6,177 bases of DNA from CBFGWV01 sp965652545 (GCA_965652545.1 CBFGWV010000289.1:1-6177); one strand, 5' to 3'; shown: positions 1-5,772, counted from the first letter of the stretch. Notes: generated by a model from the letters alone, not told the origin. Numbers and translations are program-made.

Positions 1-2
1 AA

Positions 3-50
3 TTCGTGGAGGAGCAAGGGCCGGAGTTCATGACGGAGTTTTTTGGCTGA
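3..50 (+). CDS. C-terminal end of a plus-strand protein, cut by the window edge
   Basis: The frame starting at base 3 is open for 15 codons and ends in TGA at 48-50, giving the tail FVEEQGPEFMTEFFG. Twelve of the 15 sense codons end in G or C, which matches the third-position bias of the confident genes here. The other two forward frames lack this bias. Too little is present to name a family. It runs towards mal, so the two transcription units converge on the structured repeats at 76-430. It could be a chance open frame, but the codon pattern favours a real gene end. Confidence 0.45.
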   Translation, partial: FVEEQGPEFMTEFFG

Positions 51-75
51 GGTCGATGAGTCGGCGCCAGCCCGA

Positions 76-215
76 GCATTGGCCGAGCGTTGCTCGGCTA
101 CCGAGTACAACTCGGTGATCCCAGGGGGTGGCTTCGGCAGATCAAAGCGCCCCATGAAAATGCCACCGTACCAAGCCCTCTGATCTGGGCGGGCCAGGGG
201 AAGACCGTCGGCAGC
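76..215. repeat. Tandem structured repeat, copy 1
   Basis: This copy aligns without gaps to bases 218-357 at an offset of 142, with 12 differences in 140 positions (about 91% identity). It opens with two perfect 7-bp hairpins: GCCGAGC at 82-88 with GCTCGGC at 92-98, and ACCGAGT at 100-106 with ACTCGGT at 110-116. Further in, GGTGGC (127-132) can pair with GCCACC (162-167). The family of this repeat is not recognised. It may be an extragenic palindromic repeat or part of a structured RNA. Confidence 0.85.
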
Positions 216-217
216 GG

Positions 218-357
218 GCATTGGCCGAGCTTCGCTCGGCTGCCGAGTACAACTCGGCGATCCCAGGGGGTGGCTGCGGCAGATCGAAGCGCCCCAAGAA
301 GATGCCACCATACCAAGCCCTCTGGGCTGGGTGGGCCAGGGGAAGACCGTCGGCAGC
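218..357. repeat. Tandem structured repeat, copy 2
   Basis: This is the second copy of the repeat at 76-215. Its two leading hairpins are GCCGAGC (224-230) with GCTCGGC (234-240), and GCCGAGT (242-248) with ACTCGGC (252-258). Compared with copy 1, the outer pair of the second hairpin has changed from A-T (100/116) to G-C (242/258), which is a compensatory change. The two differences within the first hairpin fall in its loop, so all 28 stem bases stay paired. GGTGGC (269-274) can pair with GCCACC (304-309). The last part of the copy also forms one arm of the inverted repeat 317-341/406-430. Confidence 0.85.
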
Positions 358-430
358 ATGGATGCTGCCGTCGAGCTCACACGGACGTGTTCACAGCGCG
401 TCTGACCCTGGCCCGCCCAGCCCAGAGGGC
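317..430. repeat. 25-bp inverted repeat around a hairpin-bearing loop
   Basis: Bases 317-341 are complementary to 406-430 over 25 positions. The one exception is T332 opposite G415, which is a G-U wobble in a plus-strand RNA but an A-C mismatch in a minus-strand RNA. The 64-base loop contains its own stem, CGGCAGCA (351-358) with TGCTGCCG (363-370). The left arm lies inside repeat copy 2. Copy 1 has the same segment at 175-199 with extra mismatches at 183-184, so both copies could compete for the right arm. No T run follows on either strand. Confidence 0.75.
351..370. repeat. Perfect 8-bp hairpin
   Basis: CGGCAGCA at 351-358 pairs with TGCTGCCG at 363-370 around a TGGA loop. It straddles the end of repeat copy 2 and continues into unique sequence, so only copy 2 has the complete stem. 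Copy 1 has the left arm (about 209-215) but not the right. No T run follows on either strand, which argues against an ordinary intrinsic terminator. Confidence 0.6.
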
Positions 431-447
431 GGGAAAAAGACGCCCTC
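425..447. repeat. 7-bp hairpin downstream of mal, not a typical terminator
   Basis: GAGGGCG (425-431) pairs with CGCCCTC (441-447) around a 9-base loop containing AAAAA, which is TTTTT on the mal-sense strand. It lies about 70 bases past the mal stop. The T run is inside the loop instead of after the stem, so the geometry is wrong for a standard intrinsic terminator. The right half of the 406-430 arm overlaps this stem, so the two structures exclude each other. Confidence 0.4.
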
Positions 448-517
448 CCCAACCCGGCCCGGTGCCCCAGCGTGACCGGAAGGGACGCCCCTCCGAGCCC
501 TGCGTTGATCAGTACGC

Positions 518-1756
518 TCAGCGTGCCCGTAGAACCGCCAGACTGCGCTGCATCTCGTTGGACACGATGGTCATGCCCTCGTCGAACCCCATCCCGGGCT
601 TGACCAACATCCGCATCGGCCGCGCGGCCAGCGCCAGGTGCACACAGGTGCGTGCCGAGATATCGGTCTCATTGCACGTCCCACCCTGATACGCCTGCAC
701 ACCATTGCGATTGCAATACAGCACCGCATCCACAATGTTATGGACGCAGCCCAGATCCGGCGTCTTGATCTGCACCATATGGCAGCAGCGCGCATCGGTG
801 AAATCGACCACGTCCTCAAACGTATTGCACCACTCATCCGCCACGATGCGCACCGGCGACCCCATGGCCGTCAGGCGGGCGGTAATCGCCGCCAGGGCCT
901 CGATCTGCTGCGCCTTGCCACCGGCATCCACCGGCCCCTCGATCGCCAGCGAAAACTCACCGGCCACCTCACCCAGCCCGGCCAGATAATCCGCAATGCG
1001 CGTCGTATCGTGATTGAAAATCAACCCCACCGTACCGTACACATCGATATGCAGATCGGGCCGATAACCCGCATCCTGCCGCAAATGCCGGATGCGCCCG
1101 GCCAACCAGCCGACATAATCGACCAGCTTCTCCCCCTGCCGGCCCAGCTTGTCCGCCACGTTGTTGATCAAACCGTGCGGCAACGCATCCACCTGCTTGA
1201 GCACCATCTTGTCGACCGCGCCGTAGCGATCATCCCCGCTCTGACCGAACAACGGCACCGGCTCGAGAATCACCGGCAGACCGTACTCACGGCAAACCAC
1301 CTCGGCCTTCAGGCGCCCGGTGGCCAGCGCCGTGGCATCCAGCAACGCCTGCGACAACCCGTAGCGAATGGCCGTATGCAGCCGCCGGCCGTCGATCTCC
1401 AGCGTGTCGAAGAAACGGGCATTATCCAGAAAGGCATCCACCGAGCGGCCTTCCAGCAAAGGCCGCAGATGCGTCTCCATGAACGGCACAAAGGCCGCCG
1501 CGCGAAACAGCGGGTCGCGCCCACCGGCGCCGGAGTACTGCACCGCGGCGCAATCACCCACGGCCACACTGCCGTCCTCCAGCGTCAGCAGCACGGATAC
1601 GCACTCCCCCGCCTGGCGAATCGCCTCGAAACCGGGGGTGAGCGCTGCGCCCTGGTAGGTGAAGCCATCGTGGCCCGCACCGTGCTTGATCGCCTGCTGG
1701 TCGTCGAAATAAAAGGCGGACAAACCGCCGACGAATGTCGCGCGTGAAATCTTCAT
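518..1756 (-). CDS. mal: Methylaspartate ammonia-lyase (3-methylaspartase)
   Basis: This 412-residue enzyme eliminates ammonia from (2S,3S)-3-methylaspartate to give mesaconate, using Mg2+; it belongs to the enolase superfamily and is cytosolic. Its length is almost that of the clostridial enzyme (413), and catalytic residues appear at the same numbers I recall for it: His194 (LPHGLINN), metal ligands Asp238 (HIDVYG), Glu273 (IEGP) and Asp307 (VADEW), base Lys331 (QIKTPDLG), and Cys361 in GGTCNET. FYFDDQ (15-20), GAGHDGFTY (26-34) and QYSGAGGRDPLF (73-84) are also family signatures. I start at the ATG at 1756 because MKISRATFVGG aligns with the family N terminus; the open frame reaches 1897, but that extension is proline- and arginine-rich and overlaps glmE. 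The ribosome site is weak (CGAG about 9 bases upstream). It lies 32 bases after glmE and is the last gene of the operon. Confidence 0.97.
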   Translation of the reverse strand: MKISRATFVGGLSAFYFDDQQAIKHGAGHDGFTYQGAALTPGFEAIRQAGECVSVLLTLEDGSVAVGDCAAVQYSGAGGRDPLFRAAAFVPFMETHLRPLLEGRSVDAFLDNARFFDTLEIDGRRLHTAIRYGLSQALLDATALATGRLKAEVVCREYGLPVILEPVPLFGQSGDDRYGAVDKMVLKQVDALPHGLINNVADKLGRQGEKLVDYVGWLAGRIRHLRQDAGYRPDLHIDVYGTVGLIFNHDTTRIADYLAGLGEVAGEFSLAIEGPVDAGGKAQQIEALAAITARLTAMGSPVRIVADEWCNTFEDVVDFTDARCCHMVQIKTPDLGCVHNIVDAVLYCNRNGVQAYQGGTCNETDISARTCVHLALAARPMRMLVKPGMGFDEGMTIVSNEMQRSLAVLRAR

Positions 1757-1788
1757 GGGTATCGTCTCGTCGGAAAACAGGGCGGGTC

Positions 1789-3255
1789 TTAGCCCGGGCG
1801 GCCCACCAGGCGGCTCTGGGAAATGGCGTTCACATCGTCGATCACCATCTGGAACCCGGCCTCGCGTCCCTCGCTGCGTGCGCGCTCGGCGATGCAATCG
1901 CGGTGAAAGGCCAGCACATCGTCCGGCAGCGGCGCATTGCCCTTCTCCAGCACGCGCAGTGCGCCATTGTCATCACGTACCGGCGTCAGAACACCCGCGT
2001 TGGCCTTGGCCGGGGCGAAGGGAATGTCCATCACCCCGGCCTCGAACGCACGTACCGCGCCCCGGGCGACATCGCCCTCGCCCAGCGCAAACACCCGCGC
2101 AAGCACTGCGCGCACCTCGCGCTTGATCATCTCGGTTTCCAGCCCGATGTCCTCGCCGTTGGGCTTGGGCTGGTCGCGCAACATGTTGATCATCTGCCGC
2201 GTCGCCCGCAGGCCACAGCGGTTGGCTTCCATGGTGGGTACGCCGCCGGCCTCGTGCGGGGTCTTGACGATGACCTTGGTCGCCCCGGCCAGCGAGGCGG
2301 CAGCCGCACCCAGGCAGATCACCCCGTAGGCCGCCGACTCATCCTCGGGGAAGCCGCCCATCCATTGGTGGAACACCGTGCTGAGCTGATAGTCCTCGAA
2401 GCCCGCGGCGCGGAAGAACTCATGCCCCAGCTCGCGCAGCGAACGGATCGCGGCGATGTCCTGCACCAGGTTACCGCCCTGGCCGTAGCCCAGGGTGATG
2501 CATTTGACGCCTTGCTCCAGGGCCAGCAGGCCCTCGAGGATCATCACGCAGTGGGAGACGAACGGCGGCACGAGCGTGCCGGTGAGCGGCCCGAAGGGCT
2601 CGCGGTTGATGCGCACGCCCTCGGCCTCGTAGCGGCCGACGAGGCGGTCGCAGTACTGCCAATGACGGATGCTGCTCTCCAGCGAGACGTTCTTGGCGTA
2701 GGGGATGTTGTAGCAAATGCCGCCGCCTTCGAAGCTGGTGAAGCCGGCGGCCAGGGTGATCTCCGCCAGCAGGCGGGCATCCGGTGTGCCATGGCGCACC
2801 TGCACCGGCTTGGCTACCGTCTCGACCAGCTTGCGGCATGAGGCCAGGCCGTGGTTGACCGCCGGGAAGCCGTTCATCAGCGAGCGGCCGGCGGCGCGCG
2901 ACTTGGCGATGCCGTTGTCGGCCTCGGCGTAGCGGTTATGCCGGGTGTAGGCGTCGATGGTGGTCGGCAGGACGTCGCAGTCGTCCTGCAAGTCGGTCAG
3001 CAGCGCGATCTGCTCGCGCAACAAGGCGACACCGGCACGCGGCTGCAGCAGCGTCACGCCGGCCTCGTCGGCACGGCGCATGGCCACGGCGAACTGCTTG
3101 GCCTCGGGCAACTCGCGCTGGAAGCGCACACCGTCGTCGAAGTCCACATCGGCGCCGGTGGGCCAGGAGCGCAGTACCTGCTCGCGCTCGGCCTCGAACA
3201 CCGCGTCGGTGAGTCGATTGTTGTCCAGGGATGAGGGGGAGGCGTCCAAAGGCAT
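1789..3255 (-). CDS. glmE: Glutamate mutase epsilon subunit (catalytic TIM barrel)
   Basis: This 488-residue protein is the large subunit of adenosylcobalamin-dependent glutamate mutase. Its barrel holds L-glutamate for the radical rearrangement to 3-methylaspartate while GlmS supplies the cobalamin. The clostridial protein is about 483 residues. Using a +5 offset from Clostridium cochlearium numbering as I recall it, substrate-binding residues are present: Arg105 (TRHNRY), Arg154 (QVRHGTPDAR), Glu176 (SFEGGG), Tyr182 and Tyr186 (CYNIPYAKN), Lys331 and Glu335 (VKTPHEA). Other family stretches are LGYGQGGNLVQD (255-266) and VFHQWMGGFP (294-303). The ATG at 3255 is 16 bases after the glmL stop, with only a purine stretch (AAAAGAG) as a ribosome site, so coupling to glmL is likely. 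No disruption is visible. Confidence 0.97.
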   Translation of the reverse strand: MPLDASPSSLDNNRLTDAVFEAEREQVLRSWPTGADVDFDDGVRFQRELPEAKQFAVAMRRADEAGVTLLQPRAGVALLREQIALLTDLQDDCDVLPTTIDAYTRHNRYAEADNGIAKSRAAGRSLMNGFPAVNHGLASCRKLVETVAKPVQVRHGTPDARLLAEITLAAGFTSFEGGGICYNIPYAKNVSLESSIRHWQYCDRLVGRYEAEGVRINREPFGPLTGTLVPPFVSHCVMILEGLLALEQGVKCITLGYGQGGNLVQDIAAIRSLRELGHEFFRAAGFEDYQLSTVFHQWMGGFPEDESAAYGVICLGAAAASLAGATKVIVKTPHEAGGVPTMEANRCGLRATRQMINMLRDQPKPNGEDIGLETEMIKREVRAVLARVFALGEGDVARGAVRAFEAGVMDIPFAPAKANAGVLTPVRDDNGALRVLEKGNAPLPDDVLAFHRDCIAERARSEGREAGFQMVIDDVNAISQSRLVGRPG

Positions 3256-3271
3256 GGGAGGGTCGCTCTTT

Positions 3272-4657
3272 TCAGGCCGCGATGTCGGTCACGGGAAGCA
3301 CGTGGCGGATGGCCGCCTTTGCCGCCGCCACCGGCCAGCGGCGCGCCGCGTTGGCCAGCAACGGAATCAGGTACTGCGCATCGCGGAAGTAACGCACCCC
3401 ACGCGGCAGGAGAATCTGCCGGCCCGCCTCGTCGATAGCGACACGGGACAGCCAGGGATTGGGGTCGAAGTCGTCGGTGGCGGCCAGATAGCCACCCGAG
3501 CCGATCACCTGCCGCACACCGGTGAGGTCGCGGCCCATGCGGACATTGACCACGCCGTCCACCGTACTGACCGGGTACATGCGGCCGGCATGACGGGCAC
3601 AGGCAGTGGCCAGACAGGTGCCGGCGAGGAGGGCATCCAAGCGCTTGCCCTGCGCGTTGGCCGGCAGACTCGCCGGTGCGGCCGCAACCGCCCGCGCGTG
3701 CTCGGCAAACACGGCCAGCCGGTCGGCATCATGTCCGAGCGTCTCCTCGACGATAGCCCGCCCGGCCACGGCGGCGGCCTCGGCCGACACGCGCAGACCC
3801 AGGTCGCCCTCCACCGTGCGCTTGAGTGGCGGCTCGGGCAGGCCGCGATGCACGGTACCGACGACCGGCGTGTCGATCTGGCCGGAGTACACATCCGTCG
3901 TCGCCCCACCCATGTCGACGAGCATGAACGTCTCCCAGCCGGGCACGTGGGCCTGGATCAGCCGGCTGAACTCGTACACCGCATACGGCGTGGGTACAGG
4001 CTCCGCACCGGTGGCGCGGATGATGCCGTCCAAGCCCTTGCCGGCGACGATGGTCGAGAGGAAGATCTCGCGCATCGCCGCGCGTGCCGGCTCGGGGTTC
4101 GGCCGGTTCAACTCCGGTAGCAGGTTATCCACCAGAGTGATGTCGCGATCGCCCAGCAGATCCGCCACCTCGTCACGCACCGAGCGGTTGCCGGCGTAGA
4201 CGATGGGGCAGAACAGGCGCGAGGCCGCCAAGGCTTGCGCATTGGCGCGCACATACTCGGTGTTGCCGCCATCGGTGCCGCCGGCGAACAGCAGAATGTC
4301 CGGCGGGTTGGCCTCCAGCGCGGCAATGTCCGCCCGGGTCAGGCGGTAGGCGTACACCTGCGACAAGCGGGCACCGGCGGAGTAGGCGGCGACCTTGGCC
4401 ATCTCGGCGGTGACCTCGGGCACCAGCCCCAGGGCGGCGACAGCCAGGCCGCCTTTGGCCGACGAGGAGTAGAACAGCGAGCGACGATCGGCCGGCCCAC
4501 CCAGCGCATCCAGCACGTGGAAGAAGCCTTCGGCCAGGTCATCGACCGTCGTCGGCGTCGCTTCGCGCTTGAGCACGCGCAGCACGCCCGTTTCATCGAC
4601 GGTGAAGCTGGCGCCCTTCGTCCAGGTCGACCCGATGTCGATGGAGGTTACGATCAC
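3272..4657 (-). CDS. glmL: MutL-type ASKHA ATPase associated with glutamate mutase
   Basis: This 461-residue protein belongs to the GlmL/MutL family (unrelated to the DNA-repair MutL). The family is encoded with glutamate mutase and is thought to act as a chaperone or reactivase for the B12 enzyme; the exact role is not settled. ASKHA nucleotide-binding elements are visible: phosphate 1 DIGSTWTK (7-14), FAGGTDGGN (124-132), phosphate 2 DMGGATTDV (248-256) and an adenosine motif IGSGGY (385-390). The start is GTG at 4657-4655, overlapping the glmS stop as GTGA. No purine-rich ribosome site precedes it, so translation probably depends on ribosomes finishing glmS. No better upstream start exists without deep overlap. 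It sits between the two mutase subunit genes, the usual glmS-glmL-glmE order. Confidence 0.95.
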   Translation of the reverse strand: MIVTSIDIGSTWTKGASFTVDETGVLRVLKREATPTTVDDLAEGFFHVLDALGGPADRRSLFYSSSAKGGLAVAALGLVPEVTAEMAKVAAYSAGARLSQVYAYRLTRADIAALEANPPDILLFAGGTDGGNTEYVRANAQALAASRLFCPIVYAGNRSVRDEVADLLGDRDITLVDNLLPELNRPNPEPARAAMREIFLSTIVAGKGLDGIIRATGAEPVPTPYAVYEFSRLIQAHVPGWETFMLVDMGGATTDVYSGQIDTPVVGTVHRGLPEPPLKRTVEGDLGLRVSAEAAAVAGRAIVEETLGHDADRLAVFAEHARAVAAAPASLPANAQGKRLDALLAGTCLATACARHAGRMYPVSTVDGVVNVRMGRDLTGVRQVIGSGGYLAATDDFDPNPWLSRVAIDEAGRQILLPRGVRYFRDAQYLIPLLANAARRWPVAAAKAAIRHVLPVTDIAA

Positions 4658-5112
4658 GCGATGGCCCGCAGCGGCATTCGAGCGTTGCGCTGCTCGGCGA
4701 TATCGGCCTTGAGCATCTGGGCGACGACTTTCAGATCCACACGCGGCGAGCAGACGCGGTCGAAACCCATGGACTTGAACAAGGCCTCGATCTCGGTGAA
4801 CGCACGCTTGCCGATCACCAGGTTACCGCCGACGTACAAGAGGATGTCGGCCAACCCGCGCTCGATGCAGAGGCCACGGAACCCGGCGCAATCGATCTCG
4901 CCGTGGCCGTAGATGGACGACACCAGAATGGCGTCCGCACCAGTTTCGATGGCGGCGTCGATGAACTCGTCCTGGCTGACCATCACGCCGAGGTTGACCA
5001 CCTCGATACCCGCCTGGCCGAGCACGCTGGCGATGATCTTGTTACCCACCGCATGGCAATCCGACCCGATGACACCCAGGACGACCGTGTATTCGTGAGG
5101 TGATGCGCCCAT
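4654..5112 (-). CDS. glmS: Glutamate mutase sigma subunit (cobalamin-binding)
   Basis: This 152-residue Rossmann-like protein binds adenosylcobalamin and pairs with GlmE. The base-off/His-on motif DxHxxG is DCHAVG (18-23), with His20 the expected lower cobalt ligand. YVGGN (93-97) is the glycine-rich loop near the nucleotide tail. GEID (71-74) and ETGADAILVSS (56-66) are also typical. The usual SxL motif reads Ser65-Ser66-Ile67, a conservative L-to-I change confirmed by an ATC codon. The length is slightly over the clostridial 137 residues because of a few N-terminal residues and a longer C-terminal tail. The ATG at 5112 has GGAG at 5123-5126, 10 bases upstream. It is the first gene of the operon. 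The symbol is for glutamate mutase, not glucosamine synthase; mamA is an alternative. Confidence 0.96.
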   Translation of the reverse strand: MGASPHEYTVVLGVIGSDCHAVGNKIIASVLGQAGIEVVNLGVMVSQDEFIDAAIETGADAILVSSIYGHGEIDCAGFRGLCIERGLADILLYVGGNLVIGKRAFTEIEALFKSMGFDRVCSPRVDLKVVAQMLKADIAEQRNARMPLRAIA

Positions 5113-5120
5113 GTCCCTGC

Positions 5121-5126
5121 TTCTCC
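5121..5126 (-). promoter_or_regulatory. Ribosome binding site of glmS
   Basis: On the minus strand this reads GGAGAA, with the GGAG core ending 10 bases before the ATG. It is the clearest ribosome site in the operon; the three downstream genes have weak sites or none. It lies just after the second leader hairpin (5137-5154) and is left single-stranded by it. Confidence 0.6.
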
Positions 5127-5136
5127 GTACGCAGTT

Positions 5137-5171
5137 CGGTGCTGGCAGGCACCGGACCCGACCATCGGGTC
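5137..5171 (-). promoter_or_regulatory. Two adjacent hairpins forming the glmS leader
   Basis: On the minus strand the predicted transcript begins about four bases before a perfect 7-bp hairpin, GACCCGA-TGG-TCGGGTC (5171-5155). With no gap, this is followed by a perfect 6-bp hairpin, CGGTGC-CTGCCA-GCACCG (5154-5137). Together they fill most of the leader and end 10 bases before the ribosome site. The first is also a 17-bp DNA dyad just after the predicted start, a usual place for a repressor operator. Neither resembles a cobalamin riboswitch, which is much longer with different conserved boxes. Role unknown: operator, 5' stabiliser or regulatory leader. Confidence 0.55.
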
Positions 5172-5181
5172 ATGGGGTCTC

Positions 5182-5209
5182 ATCATAAGTCAGTATTTCT
5201 TACTTGCAA
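5182..5209 (-). promoter_or_regulatory. Sigma70-like promoter of the glutamate mutase operon
   Basis: On the minus strand, TTGCAA (5209-5204, 4 of 6 consensus bases) is followed after 16 bases by TATGAT (5187-5182, 5 of 6). The sequence just upstream (about 5210-5239) is a long A/T tract that could act as an UP element. Transcription would start near 5175, giving a leader of about 60 bases before the glmS ATG. The interrupted dyad TTACT/AGTAA overlaps the -35 side. This is prediction from sequence only. Confidence 0.6.
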
Positions 5210-5351
5210 TATTTTTTGAGTAAATAATTTTTATCTAATGTTTGGCGACTCATCCGCTCGCTACCTAACTGCTTGTTTTTGAATACAGAAGTCGAGCCCC
5301 TTGGGGCCGGAGTGGTAGCATGCCAAGCCCTTCCCGGTCAGCGACTACCCC

Positions 5352-5717
5352 ATGCCCAAGCTCCTGCTCAACCTGCGCGATGTACCCGAGGACGAAGCGG
5401 ACGAGGTACGCACGTTGCTCAAGAACCGGGGCATCGTGTTCTATGAAACCAAGCCCGGGCCGTGGGGCATCAGCATGGGCGGCATCTGGTTACGCCACGA
5501 TACACAGTGGCCGACCGCGCGGGCATTGCTGGACGAGTACGCCAGCGACCGCCAGATGCGGGTTCGCGCCCAATGGATCGATGACCTGCGCGAAGGCCGG
5601 GCCGACACGTCGTGGACCCGCTTCCGCCGCCACCCGGTGCTGGTGCTGGTCTGCCTGGCGCTGGCCGCCGGCCTGGCCTATGTGATGGTCGCGCCGTTCT
5701 TCGGGCTGGCGGGGTAG
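5352..5717 (+). CDS. DUF6164-type small membrane-anchored protein
   Basis: This 121-residue protein resembles, from memory, the DUF6164 family found in gammaproteobacteria; its function is unknown. Residues 1-85 are a soluble domain opening with MPKLLLNLRDVPEDEADEV and containing FYET and WGISMGGIWLR (38-48). A basic stretch (RFRRH, 90-94) precedes one hydrophobic segment at about 95-117, so the N-terminal domain probably faces the cytoplasm with the C terminus anchored in the inner membrane. The ATG at 5352 is the first in frame and gives the family-like N terminus, although no ribosome site is evident. It is divergent from the mutase operon, and nothing in it suggests a link to glutamate metabolism. 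The next gene follows after 62 bases in the same direction. Confidence 0.8.
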   Translation: MPKLLLNLRDVPEDEADEVRTLLKNRGIVFYETKPGPWGISMGGIWLRHDTQWPTARALLDEYASDRQMRVRAQWIDDLREGRADTSWTRFRRHPVLVLVCLALAAGLAYVMVAPFFGLAG

Positions 5718-5768
5718 GAATCAACCGCCAGCCGTCTAGAATCCCGCGGAGGGAGACAACGACAACAC

Positions 5769-5772
5769 AGGA
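5769..5772 (+). promoter_or_regulatory. Ribosome binding site of the glutaredoxin-domain gene
   Basis: AGGA ends 7 bases before the ATG at 5780, an ordinary strong position. It supports that start, which also gives a proper signal peptide. A second purine-rich stretch (GGAGGGAGA, about 5748-5756) lies too far upstream to serve this start. Confidence 0.6.

Larger units (their letters stand above)
51..517. other. Gene-free convergent intergenic region filled with structured repeats
   Basis: This 467-base stretch lies between the probable end of a plus-strand gene at 50 and the stop of mal at 518. Open frames run through it on both strands, but their translations are rich in R, P, G and S, match no family I recognise, and follow the repeat unit rather than protein-like composition. 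What it does hold is two copies of a 140-bp repeat, several perfect short hairpins, a 25-bp long-range inverted repeat and a further 7-bp stem at 425-447. No stem is followed by a clear T run, so I cannot call a classical intrinsic terminator for either flanking gene. The folded elements may still protect or end the 3' tails of the converging transcripts. Confidence 0.7.
5113..5351. other. Divergent intergenic region, partly AT-rich
   Basis: These 239 bases separate the divergent glmS operon and the DUF6164-type gene. The part from about 5182 to 5240 is strikingly AT-rich against the GC-rich surroundings. Facing glmS it holds a promoter and a two-hairpin leader. TTACT (5200-5204) and AGTAA (5219-5223) form an interrupted dyad overlapping the minus-strand -35 region, which could bind a regulator. 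On the plus-strand side, GCCC-CTTG-GGGC near 5297-5306 is a small stem with a stable loop type. I see no convincing plus-strand sigma70 promoter. Confidence 0.6.

Noticed and set aside
76..430. Cobalamin riboswitch or CRISPR array
   Set aside because: Short pieces such as GGGGAAG and GCCACC recall B12 riboswitch boxes, but the conserved GCCACTG and B12 box are missing and the element lies at the 3' end of the operon. Two 140-bp units without unique spacers are not a CRISPR array.
425..447. Intrinsic terminator for mal
   Set aside because: The T run on the mal-sense strand lies in the loop, not after the stem, so the required hairpin-then-U-tract order is absent.
90..689. Plus-strand open frame of 199 codons across the repeats and the end of mal
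   Set aside because: Its first part translates the tandem repeat and its last part is antisense to mal. The composition is not protein-like and there is no coding support.
638..1747. Long plus-strand open frame (369 codons) opposite mal
   Set aside because: It is an antisense shadow of the well-supported mal gene. GC-rich coding DNA commonly leaves the opposite strand open, and the translation (rich in H, R, Q) matches no family I know.
1757..1897. 47-codon N-terminal extension of mal
   Set aside because: The extension overlaps the end of glmE, is rich in R, P and G, and is absent from the family. The ATG at 1756 gives the expected 412 residues with catalytic residues at conserved numbers.
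1735..2841. Long plus-strand open frame (368 codons) opposite glmE
   Set aside because: Antisense shadow of glmE, with no recognisable motif and low-complexity A, H, R and G-rich composition.
2957..4120. Long plus-strand open frame (387 codons) opposite glmE and glmL
   Set aside because: It crosses the boundary between two confident minus-strand genes and shows no domain, so it is a composition artefact.
5216..5270. Plus-strand promoter for the DUF6164-type gene
   Set aside because: TTGAGT and TTGGCG are possible -35 hexamers, but no adequate -10 lies at 15-19 bases from either, so I do not call one.
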